Assembly (NCBI RefSeq): GCF_010671925.1 | Contig: NZ_JAAHIH010000006.1 | Span: 1 to 64,000 of the forward strand | Direction of reading: 5' to 3' | Length of the DNA stretch: 64,000 nt | DNA from: Moorena sp. SIOASIH | GTDB lineage: Bacteria; Cyanobacteriota; Cyanobacteriia; Cyanobacteriales; Coleofasciculaceae | The notes under the pieces: generated by a model | The model's input: the letters and a program-made list of their open reading frames with translations, nothing else | Databases searched by the model: none | Told to the model about the DNA's origin: nothing | Position numbers and translations under genes: made by a program | In this document: positions 26,429 through 35,335 of the stretch, one piece after another | Layout of the letters: each line of letters starts with the position of its first letter | Numbering within the stretch: the stretch's first letter is position 1

Positions 26429-27361
26429 CTAGCCTAAGCACTTTTTCCAGCTCAACCAACCCTGCCAACGTCCACGCAAAGAAGCAAGCCACTTTTGTCC
26501 TGCTAAAAGTCCTTCCTTGGGGAAAGACCGCAAACATTGCAGGAAACCGGGTTTAACTCGCGTTCCCACCAATGTTGACCAAACTATAAATATAATCCGT
26601 TGTAGAACAGGGAAGTAATCTAACAAAACTATAGTTTCATTATGTGCCGCATTAATCAGGGCAATATCGCTAAAAACTATATCTCGCTGATCCTCATCAA
26701 AACGCTGTGCTGGATAGTGGTCTACTGCTACCCCTGGGTCATAAATCAGCTTCCAACCTGCTTTTCTTAGGGCTAGACTAAACCCCAGATCATTATGGAC
26801 TTGAGCTCCCGTGCCTCGCAGACGCTCATCAAAGCGCAAGCCCGATATAGCAATCCGTCGATAGCTCATGTTAGCTCCTTTCAGGACATCCACCTCCCGA
26901 GGTAAACCTACCCCCAGGTGATGATTACCAATCACCCGTCCATACCATTGCACTCGACCCACTCGTTCTCTAGCACCATTTTCCAGGTCGTTACCAACAT
27001 GTACCCAATCCCGTCCACCGACACCCCCGATCCGGTGATCGGACAGAAAGTGAGTTTCAATATCAGCTAACCAATTACCACGGGGAGCAGCATCATCATC
27101 GGTAATGGCAATAATATCTCCCTGTGCTGCATCAAGAGCTGCGTTGAGAGCAGCTACTTGCCCGGGAATGCTTAATTTAACAGGACGCATGGGTAGGAGA
27201 TCAGGGTTGAATGCTTCAAGAAACGCCCAAGTTTCAGCATCAGTATCCCGTACAATCACCAAGACCTCATCCGCTGGTCGAGTTTGCTTATCCAGGGCAT
27301 CTAAACACCGTTCTAGGTCTTTTGGACGGCGATAGGTGGGGACTATAACAGTGATTCTCAT
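26429..27361 (-). CDS. Glycosyltransferase family 2
   Basis: A 310-residue GT-A enzyme. It opens with TVIVPTYRRPKDLERCLDAL, the nucleotide-binding Rossmann-like strand and loop. ITDDDAAPRGNWL supplies the metal-binding DXD motif, here Asp-Asp-Asp. Acceptor-side residues follow in GTGAQVHNDLGFSLALRKAG. Family 2 enzymes invert configuration and build repeat units from nucleotide sugars. The C-terminus, rich in Trp and Lys (GRWQGWLSWKKC), may bind the membrane face. It sits between the Wzy-like gene and a second GT2 gene. Confidence 0.92.
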   Translation of the reverse strand: MRITVIVPTYRRPKDLERCLDALDKQTRPADEVLVIVRDTDAETWAFLEAFNPDLLPMRPVKLSIPGQVAALNAALDAAQGDIIAITDDDAAPRGNWLADIETHFLSDHRIGGVGGRDWVHVGNDLENGARERVGRVQWYGRVIGNHHLGVGLPREVDVLKGANMSYRRIAISGLRFDERLRGTGAQVHNDLGFSLALRKAGWKLIYDPGVAVDHYPAQRFDEDQRDIVFSDIALINAAHNETIVLLDYFPVLQRIIFIVWSTLVGTRVKPGFLQCLRSFPKEGLLAGQKWLASLRGRWQGWLSWKKCLG

Positions 27362-27394
27362 TTCTTCTACGGTTGAGTTAGGTTGGAAAGTTGA

Positions 27395-27476
27395 AGGTTA
27401 TTTGGTTGAAGGTTGAAGGTTAGACGGTTGTTCGCCTTTGGCGTTCCCGTAGGGTAGGTTAGACGCTTAAAGGTTG
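27395..27476. repeat. GGTTGAA heptamers and a GTTCGCCTTTGGCG variant
   Basis: Copies of GGTTGAA at about 27402-27422 are followed by TGTTCGCCTTTGGCGTTCCC, a diverged form of the dispersed GCGTAGCGTGGCC palindrome family. Confidence 0.65.
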
Positions 27477-27479
27477 TTT

Positions 27480-27760
27480 GTCAGAATGCAGAATGGTGAA
27501 TGAAGAATGGTGAATGAAGAATGAAGAATGAAGAATGAAGAATGCAGAATGGTGAATGAAGAATGGTGAATGAAGAATGAAGAATGAAGAATGAAGAATG
27601 AAGAATGAAGAATGAAGAATGAAGAATGCAGAATGCAGAATGAAGAATGCAGAATGAAGAATGAAGAATGCAGAATGAAGAATGCAGAATGAAGAATTCT
27701 CAATTCTCAATTCTCAATTCTCAATTCTCAATTCTCAATTCTCAATTCTCAATTCTCAAC
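27480..27760. repeat. GAATGAA / GAATGCA and TTCTCAA heptamer arrays
   Basis: About 30 heptamers, GAATGAA mixed with GAATGCA and GAATGGT, occupy 27480-27695. About nine copies of TTCTCAA follow to 27758. Neither supports a gene; antisense frames through it only show repeated Phe-Ile-Leu-His-Ser. Confidence 0.95.
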
Positions 27761-27766
27761 AGATTA

Positions 27767-28792
27767 CTATCCTGCGGTTTGAGACCGTAAATAACTCTGT
27801 AGAGTACTTAACCAGCCTTTCACCATACCTTTCAAGCGTAATTCCATAGAAATTGTCCATTCAAAGACAGCACGAAAGCCCAATCTCGATAAGAACATGC
27901 GAAATCGCAAAGCTGGTGAATCTCCTAACTCTTTCAATAGAGCAATCAGCTCGGCGCGTTCTACCTCATTGAACAGTGGACGATAACAGTATGCTGTGTG
28001 TCTTAAGGCCAGTTTACGACGCTGCTGCTCAATCACCTTTGTATCCCAACCCCGTCGCTTAAAACCAGGCAAAATACTGTCTTCAAAAACCCGAATACAT
28101 CCTTTTAATTCCATATTTTTTCGCTTAGGACGTAGATTTTTAGCATCAGTCCAAACGCGATAACGGGCTAATATCTCATTGGCATAAACGTTCCCATAAC
28201 CCGCATCTGCCATTCTGACCCACATGTTATAGTCCTCTACAAAATTGGGACTATCTTCATAAAACCTAACTGCTGGCAACGCTTCAGCCCGAAACATAAC
28301 GATATTCGCAGCTACTTTTACCCCAAAAACTGCGGCTCGTAGTGATTCGTCTGCGCTCTGAAACTCGTGCTGTCTTCCAATACGTCGCACAGCTCGATTG
28401 TTACTGCGTTCATCAATTTCCTGCACAGCACTATGGATATAACCCGCCTCTGGATGCTTCTGTAGTAGGGGTAGTAACGTTTCTACATAGTTGGGTAACA
28501 GGGCATCATCTGAATCCAAACGAACAATAAATTCAGTGTTTGGCTGTTTCAAAACCCAATTGTTGTTAGCCGCTACACCTAGGTTTTTAGGGTGCCGATA
28601 GTACCGTACTTGAGGAAACTGCTGGCATAGTTGTGCCATAACCTCAGGGGTTTCATCAGTGCTAGCGTCGTCTGACACCCAAACTTCCACATTGGGATAG
28701 GTTTGACGGCAGGCGCTGCCCACTGACTCCCATAAGTACTGGGATTGATTATAGGTAGGTATGCAAATAGCAACTGGTTTCATGTCCTGCAT
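27767..28792 (-). CDS. Glycosyltransferase family 2
   Basis: A 341-residue GT-A enzyme. It starts at ATG 28792 or, three codons later, at MKPVAICIPTYNQSQYLWES. The donor-binding elements are WVSDDASTDET and RLDSDDALLPNY, the latter giving the DXD metal site. FVEDYNMWVRMADAGYG provides the expected acceptor-side ED motif. The last 100 residues are helical and basic. The enzyme lies between two repeat arrays in the polysaccharide cluster. The sugar is not predictable. Confidence 0.92.
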   Translation of the reverse strand: MQDMKPVAICIPTYNQSQYLWESVGSACRQTYPNVEVWVSDDASTDETPEVMAQLCQQFPQVRYYRHPKNLGVAANNNWVLKQPNTEFIVRLDSDDALLPNYVETLLPLLQKHPEAGYIHSAVQEIDERSNNRAVRRIGRQHEFQSADESLRAAVFGVKVAANIVMFRAEALPAVRFYEDSPNFVEDYNMWVRMADAGYGNVYANEILARYRVWTDAKNLRPKRKNMELKGCIRVFEDSILPGFKRRGWDTKVIEQQRRKLALRHTAYCYRPLFNEVERAELIALLKELGDSPALRFRMFLSRLGFRAVFEWTISMELRLKGMVKGWLSTLQSYLRSQTAG

Positions 28793-28936
28793 CAGGAGTA
28801 GTTCCTTTATACGAAAGTTATGTTAAAATCAAATAACCGTCAGAACTGTTTAATTTTCGTTCGTCAAGAGTGCTATTTTTTTATTCAACAGCAACAAATA
28901 GCTATCCGGTTAGTTTACAAAAAAGGCTCTCTAGGG

Positions 28937-29842
28937 TTATTTCTTGACCAAAAAATTTTTAACAAATTGTTTCAATAGTCCTGATTTACCAGACAAATAG
29001 TCTACTATCACCTTTTTATCTTGCCAGAGAATAAAATAATCCCTTAAAGAGCACTTATCAACCTTGGTAAATTCCATAGGCTTAAAGATTGAACCATACC
29101 AAGTAAGCACCATGCCCTTTTTAAAAAACATGAAGGGACTTTGACCTTTAAATTTTCGATTTGACTCTAAATGAGTTGGGTGTCTACCGGTAACATCACC
29201 ATAAGCATCGGTGATCAGTGCAATGCCTTCTGTTTTTAACATGGAGCGTATATTAGCAATGGCGATCCATGGCTCAGTAAGGTGTTCGAGAACATCGAAA
29301 GAAATCACAACATCGTACTGATTATCCAAACAGGCTTCATAGGTAGGAATCAGGTTGATGCCATTGTCTAACAAGCCATAATGTTTAAATCGCTTGGTGA
29401 CAAAATCATAGGTTTTACTGCCTGGGAAGTCGCAGTACTCAACTTGACAACCATTCATCGCTAAGTACAGAGAGTCATTGCCTGTACCATCACCCAGTAA
29501 CAAAATTTTTAAATCACCAGTTGTCTTCCCTTTCTGTGAGGCATACTCCTGAATCCTTTCTAGGCTTATTTCTATCAATTGCTTTCGTCCAGGTCTAGCC
29601 CAAAAAACCATTGTTTCAAATATTAAGCCATACCCATTTTTATAAAGAGCCTCCATCTTGGCATCATACTGGTGAGGGGTAACTCCAAAGTTTTGGGCAT
29701 CTTGACACACATTCCAGCCTAGTTGAAGCGCTTCCTGCCAGACTCGATGGTTTACCTCGTCTCTGGGCAGCTCAGTAAAGGTACTAATCTCATCAACAAT
29801 AGGTTCGAGCTCAGTGGGAATTTTAATTAGTAGGTTAGACAT
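28937..29842 (-). CDS. SAM-dependent methyltransferase
   Basis: A 301-residue class I methyltransferase. The AdoMet loop is ILLLGDGTGNDSLYLA near residues 108-123, the acidic strand follows in VEYCDFPGS, and motif IV/post-I is VVISFDVLEHLTEPW near 185. The first 90 residues form a helical N-terminal extension of unknown role. In this setting it most likely methylates a sugar of the exopolysaccharide or caps its end. A small-molecule target cannot be excluded. The gene is co-oriented with its neighbours but flanked by heptamer arrays on both sides. Confidence 0.85.
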   Translation of the reverse strand: MSNLLIKIPTELEPIVDEISTFTELPRDEVNHRVWQEALQLGWNVCQDAQNFGVTPHQYDAKMEALYKNGYGLIFETMVFWARPGRKQLIEISLERIQEYASQKGKTTGDLKILLLGDGTGNDSLYLAMNGCQVEYCDFPGSKTYDFVTKRFKHYGLLDNGINLIPTYEACLDNQYDVVISFDVLEHLTEPWIAIANIRSMLKTEGIALITDAYGDVTGRHPTHLESNRKFKGQSPFMFFKKGMVLTWYGSIFKPMEFTKVDKCSLRDYFILWQDKKVIVDYLSGKSGLLKQFVKNFLVKK

Positions 29843-29846
29843 AACT

Positions 29847-30038
29847 ATTGAGAATTGAGAATTGAGAATTGAGAATTGAGAATTGAGAATGCGCGCGTAG
29901 GGTGCGTTAGGGGCGGGCTCGCCCTAATTTTCACCCCGAAGTAGCCAGTATTGGGATAGCCCGCCCCGTAACGCACCACCAAGTAGAATTGAGAATTGAG
30001 AATTGAGAATTGAGAATTGAGAATTGAGAATTGAGAAT
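29847..30038. repeat. GAATTGA heptamer array split by a palindromic element
   Basis: About six copies (29847-29890) and about seven copies (29985-30038) of GAATTGA flank a 94-base insert. The heptamer is the complement of the TTCTCAA array at 27696-27758. Confidence 0.95.
29891..29984. mobile_element. 94-bp palindromic element inside the heptamer array
   Basis: The arms GGTGCGTTAGGGGCGGGCT (29901-29919) and AGCCCGCCCCGTAACGCACC (29958-29977) are inverse of each other apart from one inserted base. The element interrupts the heptamers, which continue in the same phase type on both sides. This is good evidence for insertion. Confidence 0.75.
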
Positions 30039-30109
30039 TTATTAGTCTAATAAGATAGATTACTACTCTCCATTTTCTACCTTAAAAATACTCGGTAGTA
30101 TCGTTATCC

Positions 30110-30392
30110 GTTGACCTGCAACCTGCAACCTTGGCCAAAAGGCCACGCTACGCGAACAACCTTCAACCTGCAACCTTGGCCAAAAGGCCACGCTACGCGA
30201 ACAACCTGCAACCTGCAACCTGCAACCTTGGCCAAAAGGCCACGCTACGCGAACAACCTGCAACCTTCAACCTTCAACCTTGGCCAAAAGGCCACGCTAC
30301 GCGAACAACCTTCAACCGTCTAACCTTCAACCTTGGCCAAAAGGCCACGCTACGCGAACAACCTTCAACCTGCAACCTGCAACCTGCAATAT
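30110..30392. repeat. Five copies of the GGCCACGCTACGCGAAC repeat within AACCTGC heptamers
   Basis: A 27-base unit starting TTGGCCAAAAGGCC begins at 30131, 30176, 30228, 30280 and 30333, separated by AACCTGC or AACCTTC heptamers of varying number. The regular look resembles a CRISPR array, but the spacers are themselves heptamer repeats, so it is not one. The composite unit appears to have been duplicated as a block. Confidence 0.95.
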
Positions 30393-30402
30393 TAAATTTA
30401 GA

Positions 30403-31524
30403 CTACTTGATCAGTTCTTCACATAAATCCACATAGCTTTGTGCCATCTTTTCCCAACTGTATTGTGCAGCTATCATTGGTGCAGCTTGGCTCATCTGTT
30501 TCCGTTTTTCAGGATTACTAACCAGAAGGCTTAACTCCTTTGCCAAAGCCTGGGTATCGTTGGGGTCAGACAAGACCACTCCGCAGGCTGGGGTAACTAA
30601 TTCAGCCCCCCCGGCTGTGCTTGCGGTAATGACTGGCAAGCCAGAAGCCATTGCTTCCAGGAGCACTAGTGTGCAGGCTTCATAGCGGGATGGAAAGACA
30701 AATAAATCTACGGCTCGCATGATCTGTGGGAGGTCACGTCGGTACCCCAGAAAATGTACCCGTTCACTCACATTTAGGCTTGCGGCTAGCTGAGGATAAG
30801 GACTACCTTCTGTGATGCCAGCAACAGCTAGGTGTAACTCAGGCACTTGGACTAAGGCGTGCAGAATTGTATCCAAGTTCTTCCGAGGTGTTCGGATATC
30901 CCCAGCAAAAAATGCTAAAGGCACTCCCTCGGGAAGACCCAATTGTTTGCGGTTAGCGACACCGGGATAAAATTCCTGTAAGTCCACACCATTGACAATC
31001 ACCCGAATAGATTCAGGGGGTACACCAATGTCTACTAATTCTTTCTTGACCTTTCCGGAAACTGCGACTACTACTTTTGCCTGACGAAAGGATTTTTTTT
31101 CCCAATGGGCATTTAAGGTTGTAACTAGCCGCTGGTAAAGACCATACAAATCCCGACGTAGCCGAGAGGTATGAGCAGGCGATCGCAACCAAGAACTGTG
31201 GACAAAATGTACAGCATTCACATCTGATCCAACTCTGGTAATGGACCCGTTAACTTTTACTAAGTCCAGCTGACTACGGTGTTGATTTAACCAATTGCCA
31301 CTCCGCCAGGAAAAGACCAGATGACGAATTAGTGCTGTTGGCCACTTTTTAACTGGAATGAAAATCCAGTTTACCTGATTACTCTGTTGGAGTTCTGGGG
31401 CAACATGACTGGCTAATAAGGTGACGTGATGACCCCGACGAATGGCTTCTTTGGCAACTTCATAGTTGACTCGACCTTGGCCATCATTTTTCATGACTTT
31501 GTGGGTAACGATACAGAGTTTCAT
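30403..31524 (-). CDS. Glycosyltransferase family 4
   Basis: A 373-residue GT-B enzyme. It begins MKLCIVTHKVMKNDGQGRVN with a glycine-containing acceptor loop. AFFAGDIRTPRKNLDTILHA is the donor-domain entry and RYEACTLVLLEAMASGLPV is the EX7E motif, followed by TASTAGGAELV. This makes it a retaining transferase using a nucleotide-activated sugar. It is downstream of the ABC exporter gene, with a 400-base gap that could hold its own promoter. Confidence 0.92.
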   Translation of the reverse strand: MKLCIVTHKVMKNDGQGRVNYEVAKEAIRRGHHVTLLASHVAPELQQSNQVNWIFIPVKKWPTALIRHLVFSWRSGNWLNQHRSQLDLVKVNGSITRVGSDVNAVHFVHSSWLRSPAHTSRLRRDLYGLYQRLVTTLNAHWEKKSFRQAKVVVAVSGKVKKELVDIGVPPESIRVIVNGVDLQEFYPGVANRKQLGLPEGVPLAFFAGDIRTPRKNLDTILHALVQVPELHLAVAGITEGSPYPQLAASLNVSERVHFLGYRRDLPQIMRAVDLFVFPSRYEACTLVLLEAMASGLPVITASTAGGAELVTPACGVVLSDPNDTQALAKELSLLVSNPEKRKQMSQAAPMIAAQYSWEKMAQSYVDLCEELIK

Positions 31525-31931
31525 GAGTAGCTATCCTGTAAAAATTATCGAAAACTCTGACTAGTGCATCCTTTTTAAGGTATCCGTCAAAAATAGTACA
31601 GAGCCTAACCAAATCTGGTAATCAGCAATATGGTAATGATCACGATTGTTTAGCCGTATAAATTAATAAAATGTTTCTCAAAATTATAGGTAATTAATTA
31701 TGAATAAAATATTATTTTAAATTTTATGACTTTAAAATTGTCATGTTAATTCCTTAAATAATTAAGGTAATTTTTAATGTACTTTTGTCTGTTGGATAAT
31801 TTCCCATCTGCAAGATATCTCGAAATAATGGTAGTGGTAAAGATGTAGTGATTTGGCTAAGGTCTGGTCAAGGTAACGGGAGCTAAAATCACTACTTGTT
31901 TACCACTACCCTATTTGGAAATGCTATAGTC
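31525..31931. other. AT-rich intergenic stretch
   Basis: About 400 bases with long A/T runs and no coding frame. It lies between the ABC exporter and a glycosyltransferase on the same strand and could carry a terminator and new promoter. None was clear enough to mark. Confidence 0.5.
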
Positions 31932-33803
31932 TTAATTTTTTTGACCAACTTCATGTTGCATCTTGTGATATTTCCAAAGGTTACCGCGCTTTTCGAGTAA
32001 CTCTTCATACTTTCCTTGCTCCACAATTCGCCCCTGTTCTAGAACGACTACCTTATCAGCTTTGGAAATGGTCGATAAGCGATGGGCAATGGTAATTACT
32101 GTCCGTCCTACAGAAAGTTTTTCTAAGGACTCCTGAATCAGGCGCTCAGAAACAGAATCTAGGGCACTAGTTGCCTCATCTAAGATCAGAATCTCTGGTG
32201 CTCGCAGTAAAGCACGAGCAATTGCCAGCCGTTGACGTTGACCTCCAGATAATCGAACTCCCCGATCACCGAGTTGCGTCTCAAAACCTTCAGGCAAATC
32301 TAGGATGAAGTCTAATGCATTGGCAAGTTTTGCAGCTTCTCGAATTGCCACCTCATTTACCTGTTCTGAACCATATGCAATGTTATTGCGAACAGAGGTG
32401 TTGAAAATAAATGTATCCTGACTGACAATAGCTAGCTTACGACGCACAGAGTTGATGTCAAACTCTTGTATGTCAATGCCATCAATGATAACTTTACCTG
32501 CGGTTGGGTCATAAAATCGGGGAATTAAGTCAGCAAGGGTTGTTTTACCTGAACCAGAAGCACCGACTAGGGCTGTTGTCTCTCCTTTGTTGATAGTTAA
32601 GGTAATATCGTGCAGTACCAGGTTAGAGGGATCGTAACCAAAATCCACCGAAGCAAACTCAATGGCTCGCTGCAATCCTGAAAATTCCACGTTACCATTC
32701 TGCAAGTATGGTTTGTTGTCAGTTCTCAGCAGCTCTTTAATGTTATTCATTGGTCCGGTGAATTCCCCAAGACGCCCTCTGGCATTATTAATCAGACGTA
32801 CAATCGGGATCACACGAAACAAAACAAACAAGAAGGTCAGCAATGAAGCTGGCTGCATCTGTCCATTAGGCACGAAGATATTAAACGCTACAATAATCAT
32901 GCCGATCAGAATTGTGGTGGCTACGCTTTCCGCAATCGGTTCTATGGCATACCCAAATGAGGCAGATTTGATAGTGATGTTTGCAACGTTTTCGCTAGCG
33001 TCATAGAATCGTCTACGCTCAAAGTCCTGACTCGCAAATGCCTTAACTGTGCGAATGCCATTGATAAACTCTACAGCAACTGAGGTAAATTTACTGCCTG
33101 CGTTGGAAACATCAAAACTTGTCTCTCGCAACCTTTTAACCAAGTTAGAAAGAGCAACACTCATCAGGCTAAAGAGCATTAATGATGCAATGGAAAGTTG
33201 CCAAGAAAGCAAGAACATTGATGTAACATAGACAACTAGAAGAGACACTCTAGTTAACATAACAGCTGTCACATCAAAAGCTTGATTAATTTTTTCTAGT
33301 TCGGTGGTTAGACTATAAACTAGCGATCCAGAACGGCTATGAGAAAAGTAACCCAAACTCAGCCTTTGAAGTTGCTCAAATAGCTTCTTGCGCAGCCTAT
33401 CTAACAAATTCATCTGAGTTATCATGCTGTACCTGCGCCCACCAAACATAAAGGCTGAACGCAACCAGGTTGTGATCAGAATTAGAGCAGATATCCGGTA
33501 AATTCTTTCATTAACCGGTCTATTTACTCCAAGAAACCACATATCGATCCAGTTAATCCCTGTCTGGATTGGGGTAGCATTCGGGTCGGTTATATTTTGT
33601 AAAAAGTTTAGGATAAACCCTAATCCAAAACCTTCAAGCAATGATGAAAGTATCGTTAAAACAATAGCCAAACAAGCAGCTTGCTTAAGGAATTTAAATT
33701 CCCTTAATATGAAGTGGTTGTCTTGCCACAATTTTGTGGACTTTGTAAACCTAATAACAGAATCAAAAAGTTTTATTTCAACAATTCTATATAGAATACT
33801 CAC
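31932..33803 (-). CDS. ABC transporter with fused membrane and ATPase domains (MsbA-like exporter)
   Basis: A 623-residue half-transporter. A six-segment membrane domain spans about 40-340. The ATPase domain has Walker A GASGSGKTT at 414-422, a Q-loop near 462, signature LSGGQRQR at 518-525, Walker B ILILDEATSALD at 538-549 and the switch His near 574. All catalytic residues are present. It should work as a homodimer in the inner membrane. In this cluster there is no Wzx flippase in view, so a role in moving lipid-linked sugar units outward is plausible but inferred. Lipid or peptide export is an alternative. Confidence 0.92.
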   Translation of the reverse strand: MSILYRIVEIKLFDSVIRFTKSTKLWQDNHFILREFKFLKQAACLAIVLTILSSLLEGFGLGFILNFLQNITDPNATPIQTGINWIDMWFLGVNRPVNERIYRISALILITTWLRSAFMFGGRRYSMITQMNLLDRLRKKLFEQLQRLSLGYFSHSRSGSLVYSLTTELEKINQAFDVTAVMLTRVSLLVVYVTSMFLLSWQLSIASLMLFSLMSVALSNLVKRLRETSFDVSNAGSKFTSVAVEFINGIRTVKAFASQDFERRRFYDASENVANITIKSASFGYAIEPIAESVATTILIGMIIVAFNIFVPNGQMQPASLLTFLFVLFRVIPIVRLINNARGRLGEFTGPMNNIKELLRTDNKPYLQNGNVEFSGLQRAIEFASVDFGYDPSNLVLHDITLTINKGETTALVGASGSGKTTLADLIPRFYDPTAGKVIIDGIDIQEFDINSVRRKLAIVSQDTFIFNTSVRNNIAYGSEQVNEVAIREAAKLANALDFILDLPEGFETQLGDRGVRLSGGQRQRLAIARALLRAPEILILDEATSALDSVSERLIQESLEKLSVGRTVITIAHRLSTISKADKVVVLEQGRIVEQGKYEELLEKRGNLWKYHKMQHEVGQKN

Positions 33804-33854
33804 TGGTTTGATTTAGACCTATTTTGATGGGGGCTATGCTTAAATTAAACAAGT

Positions 33855-34823
33855 TTAGCTAAAAAAACTAAGATCACTCTCCACCATTTCCGCGACAATA
33901 TCAGGAAATTTCTTTTTACTCTTCCAATTCAGCTCATCCCGAATTTTCCAGCTATCCCCACAAAGGGGCACTGCTTCGGTCGGACGATAAAACCTCTCAT
34001 CAACTTCCACAAAATCTTGATAATTAAGACCGACGTGACTAAACGCACAATCTACTAATTCACGAACCGAGTGATTCACTCCGGAAGCAATTACATAATT
34101 CTCTGGAGAATGGTTTTGCAGCATCAGCCACATGGCATAGACATAATCCGGAGCATATCCCCAGTCCCTGAGAGCATCTAGATTTCCTAGATAAAGCTTA
34201 TTTTCTAACCCCAGCTTGATCTTGGCGACAGTAGAGGTAATTTTGCGAGTGACAAACTTAAAGTCACGCCTTGGGGATTCATGATTGTAAAGAATACCGG
34301 TACAAGCAAAAATGCCATACTGGTTACGATAGTTTTGCACCAGATGATGACTTGCCAGCTTTGAAATACCATACACAGACCGGGGATTAAAAGGAGTCAG
34401 CTCATTTTGAGGGGCATGGAACACCCTGCCAAACATTTCAGAAGAACCTGCAAAAAAGAAACGACACTCCGGTACCACTTCCTTAATTGATGCCAGTAAA
34501 TGGTGGGTTCCATTAAAATTACTGGTTAAGATAGACGATTCATCATCAAAGGAATAACTAACAAAACTCGATGCAGCTAAGTGATAACACTCGTCGGGTT
34601 TAATCTTGGCAATGACCTTATAGAGTGACAAGTGATTCTCTAAAGATGCAACATGTAAAACAATGTCGTCTTTGATAGTCCTGAGATTAGACAGCTTACC
34701 TGCTGGGTCTTCAACTGCTGGTCTCCTGACAATTCCATGAACTTCATAACCTTTGCTTAGCAAAAGCTCTGCAAGGTAAGATCCATCTTGTCCAGAAATC
34801 CCTGTAATTAGTGATTTTTTCAT
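33855..34823 (-). CDS. GDP-mannose 4,6-dehydratase-like SDR enzyme (paralogue)
   Basis: Started at ATG 34823, where KKSLITGISGQDGSYLAE gives the NAD(P)-binding loop at the right distance. An upstream extension to 34904 is unlike the family. The 322-residue extended SDR protein has FFAGSSEMFG with the catalytic Ser and Glu, YGISKLASHH with the Tyr-X3-Lys pair, and LYNHESPRRDFKFVTRKI and LDALRDWGYAPDYV, all characteristic of GMD. It shares these with the gene at 35336 but differs in the N-terminal sugar-binding half (VRRPAVEDPAGKL where GMD has RRTSTFNTDRI). It may act on another nucleotide sugar or catalyse the following reduction step, as Rmd does. Confidence 0.88.
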   Translation of the reverse strand: MKKSLITGISGQDGSYLAELLLSKGYEVHGIVRRPAVEDPAGKLSNLRTIKDDIVLHVASLENHLSLYKVIAKIKPDECYHLAASSFVSYSFDDESSILTSNFNGTHHLLASIKEVVPECRFFFAGSSEMFGRVFHAPQNELTPFNPRSVYGISKLASHHLVQNYRNQYGIFACTGILYNHESPRRDFKFVTRKITSTVAKIKLGLENKLYLGNLDALRDWGYAPDYVYAMWLMLQNHSPENYVIASGVNHSVRELVDCAFSHVGLNYQDFVEVDERFYRPTEAVPLCGDSWKIRDELNWKSKKKFPDIVAEMVESDLSFFS

Positions 34824-35335
34824 TTTTACCAGTGGGTTAGTTATGAGTACTACGTGCCTCAGGGCTAAATGGTTACGAGTAGGTAATAGTGAGCTAGTTA
34901 GCAATTACCAATTACTAACTCACTATATTTAGCCCTTTTGGCGCTATTTCAGATCGGTAAAACTCAATTCCATAGCTGAAATCAGTATCTTCTTAGGAGT
35001 TACGCCGCCAACCCGGTTATTGACGGTAATTACACTGATTTCAGCCTTTGATTTATAACGAGAAAACGGGTATGATATAGGTGGGTAATTCCTGGTTATA
35101 AGACAGTGCGTTCGCGTCGCGTATCCTACGGATAATCGCTGATTTTATTCAACGCTAATCTATCAACAATGTCTTCGTGTTGTTAATAGGTAATGGATAA
35201 GGGTAATTGCGCTCTCCTCGTGGTGTTTTACAGCAGCAATAGTCTTTTTCTCAATTCCCAATTAGCAATTACCCAAAGCGCGACTATCTATCGGTGTGAT
35301 CCATTCGTAAAAATGGGATTAGATTACATCATTAC
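34824..35335. other. Intergenic between the two dehydratase genes
   Basis: About 500 bases with no gene. Near 34884-34926 AGTGAGCTAGTTAGCAATT pairs loosely with AATTACTAACTCACT. A GTTCGCGTCGCGTATCC variant of the dispersed repeat is at 35107. These may be terminator or repeat material. Confidence 0.5.

Noticed and set aside
27459..27710. Phe-Ile-Leu-His-Ser repeat frames
   Set aside because: They are read-through of the GAATGAA arrays with no start context.
30110..30392. CRISPR-like array of five spaced repeats
   Set aside because: The spacers are heptamer repeats, not unique sequences, and no cas genes are present.
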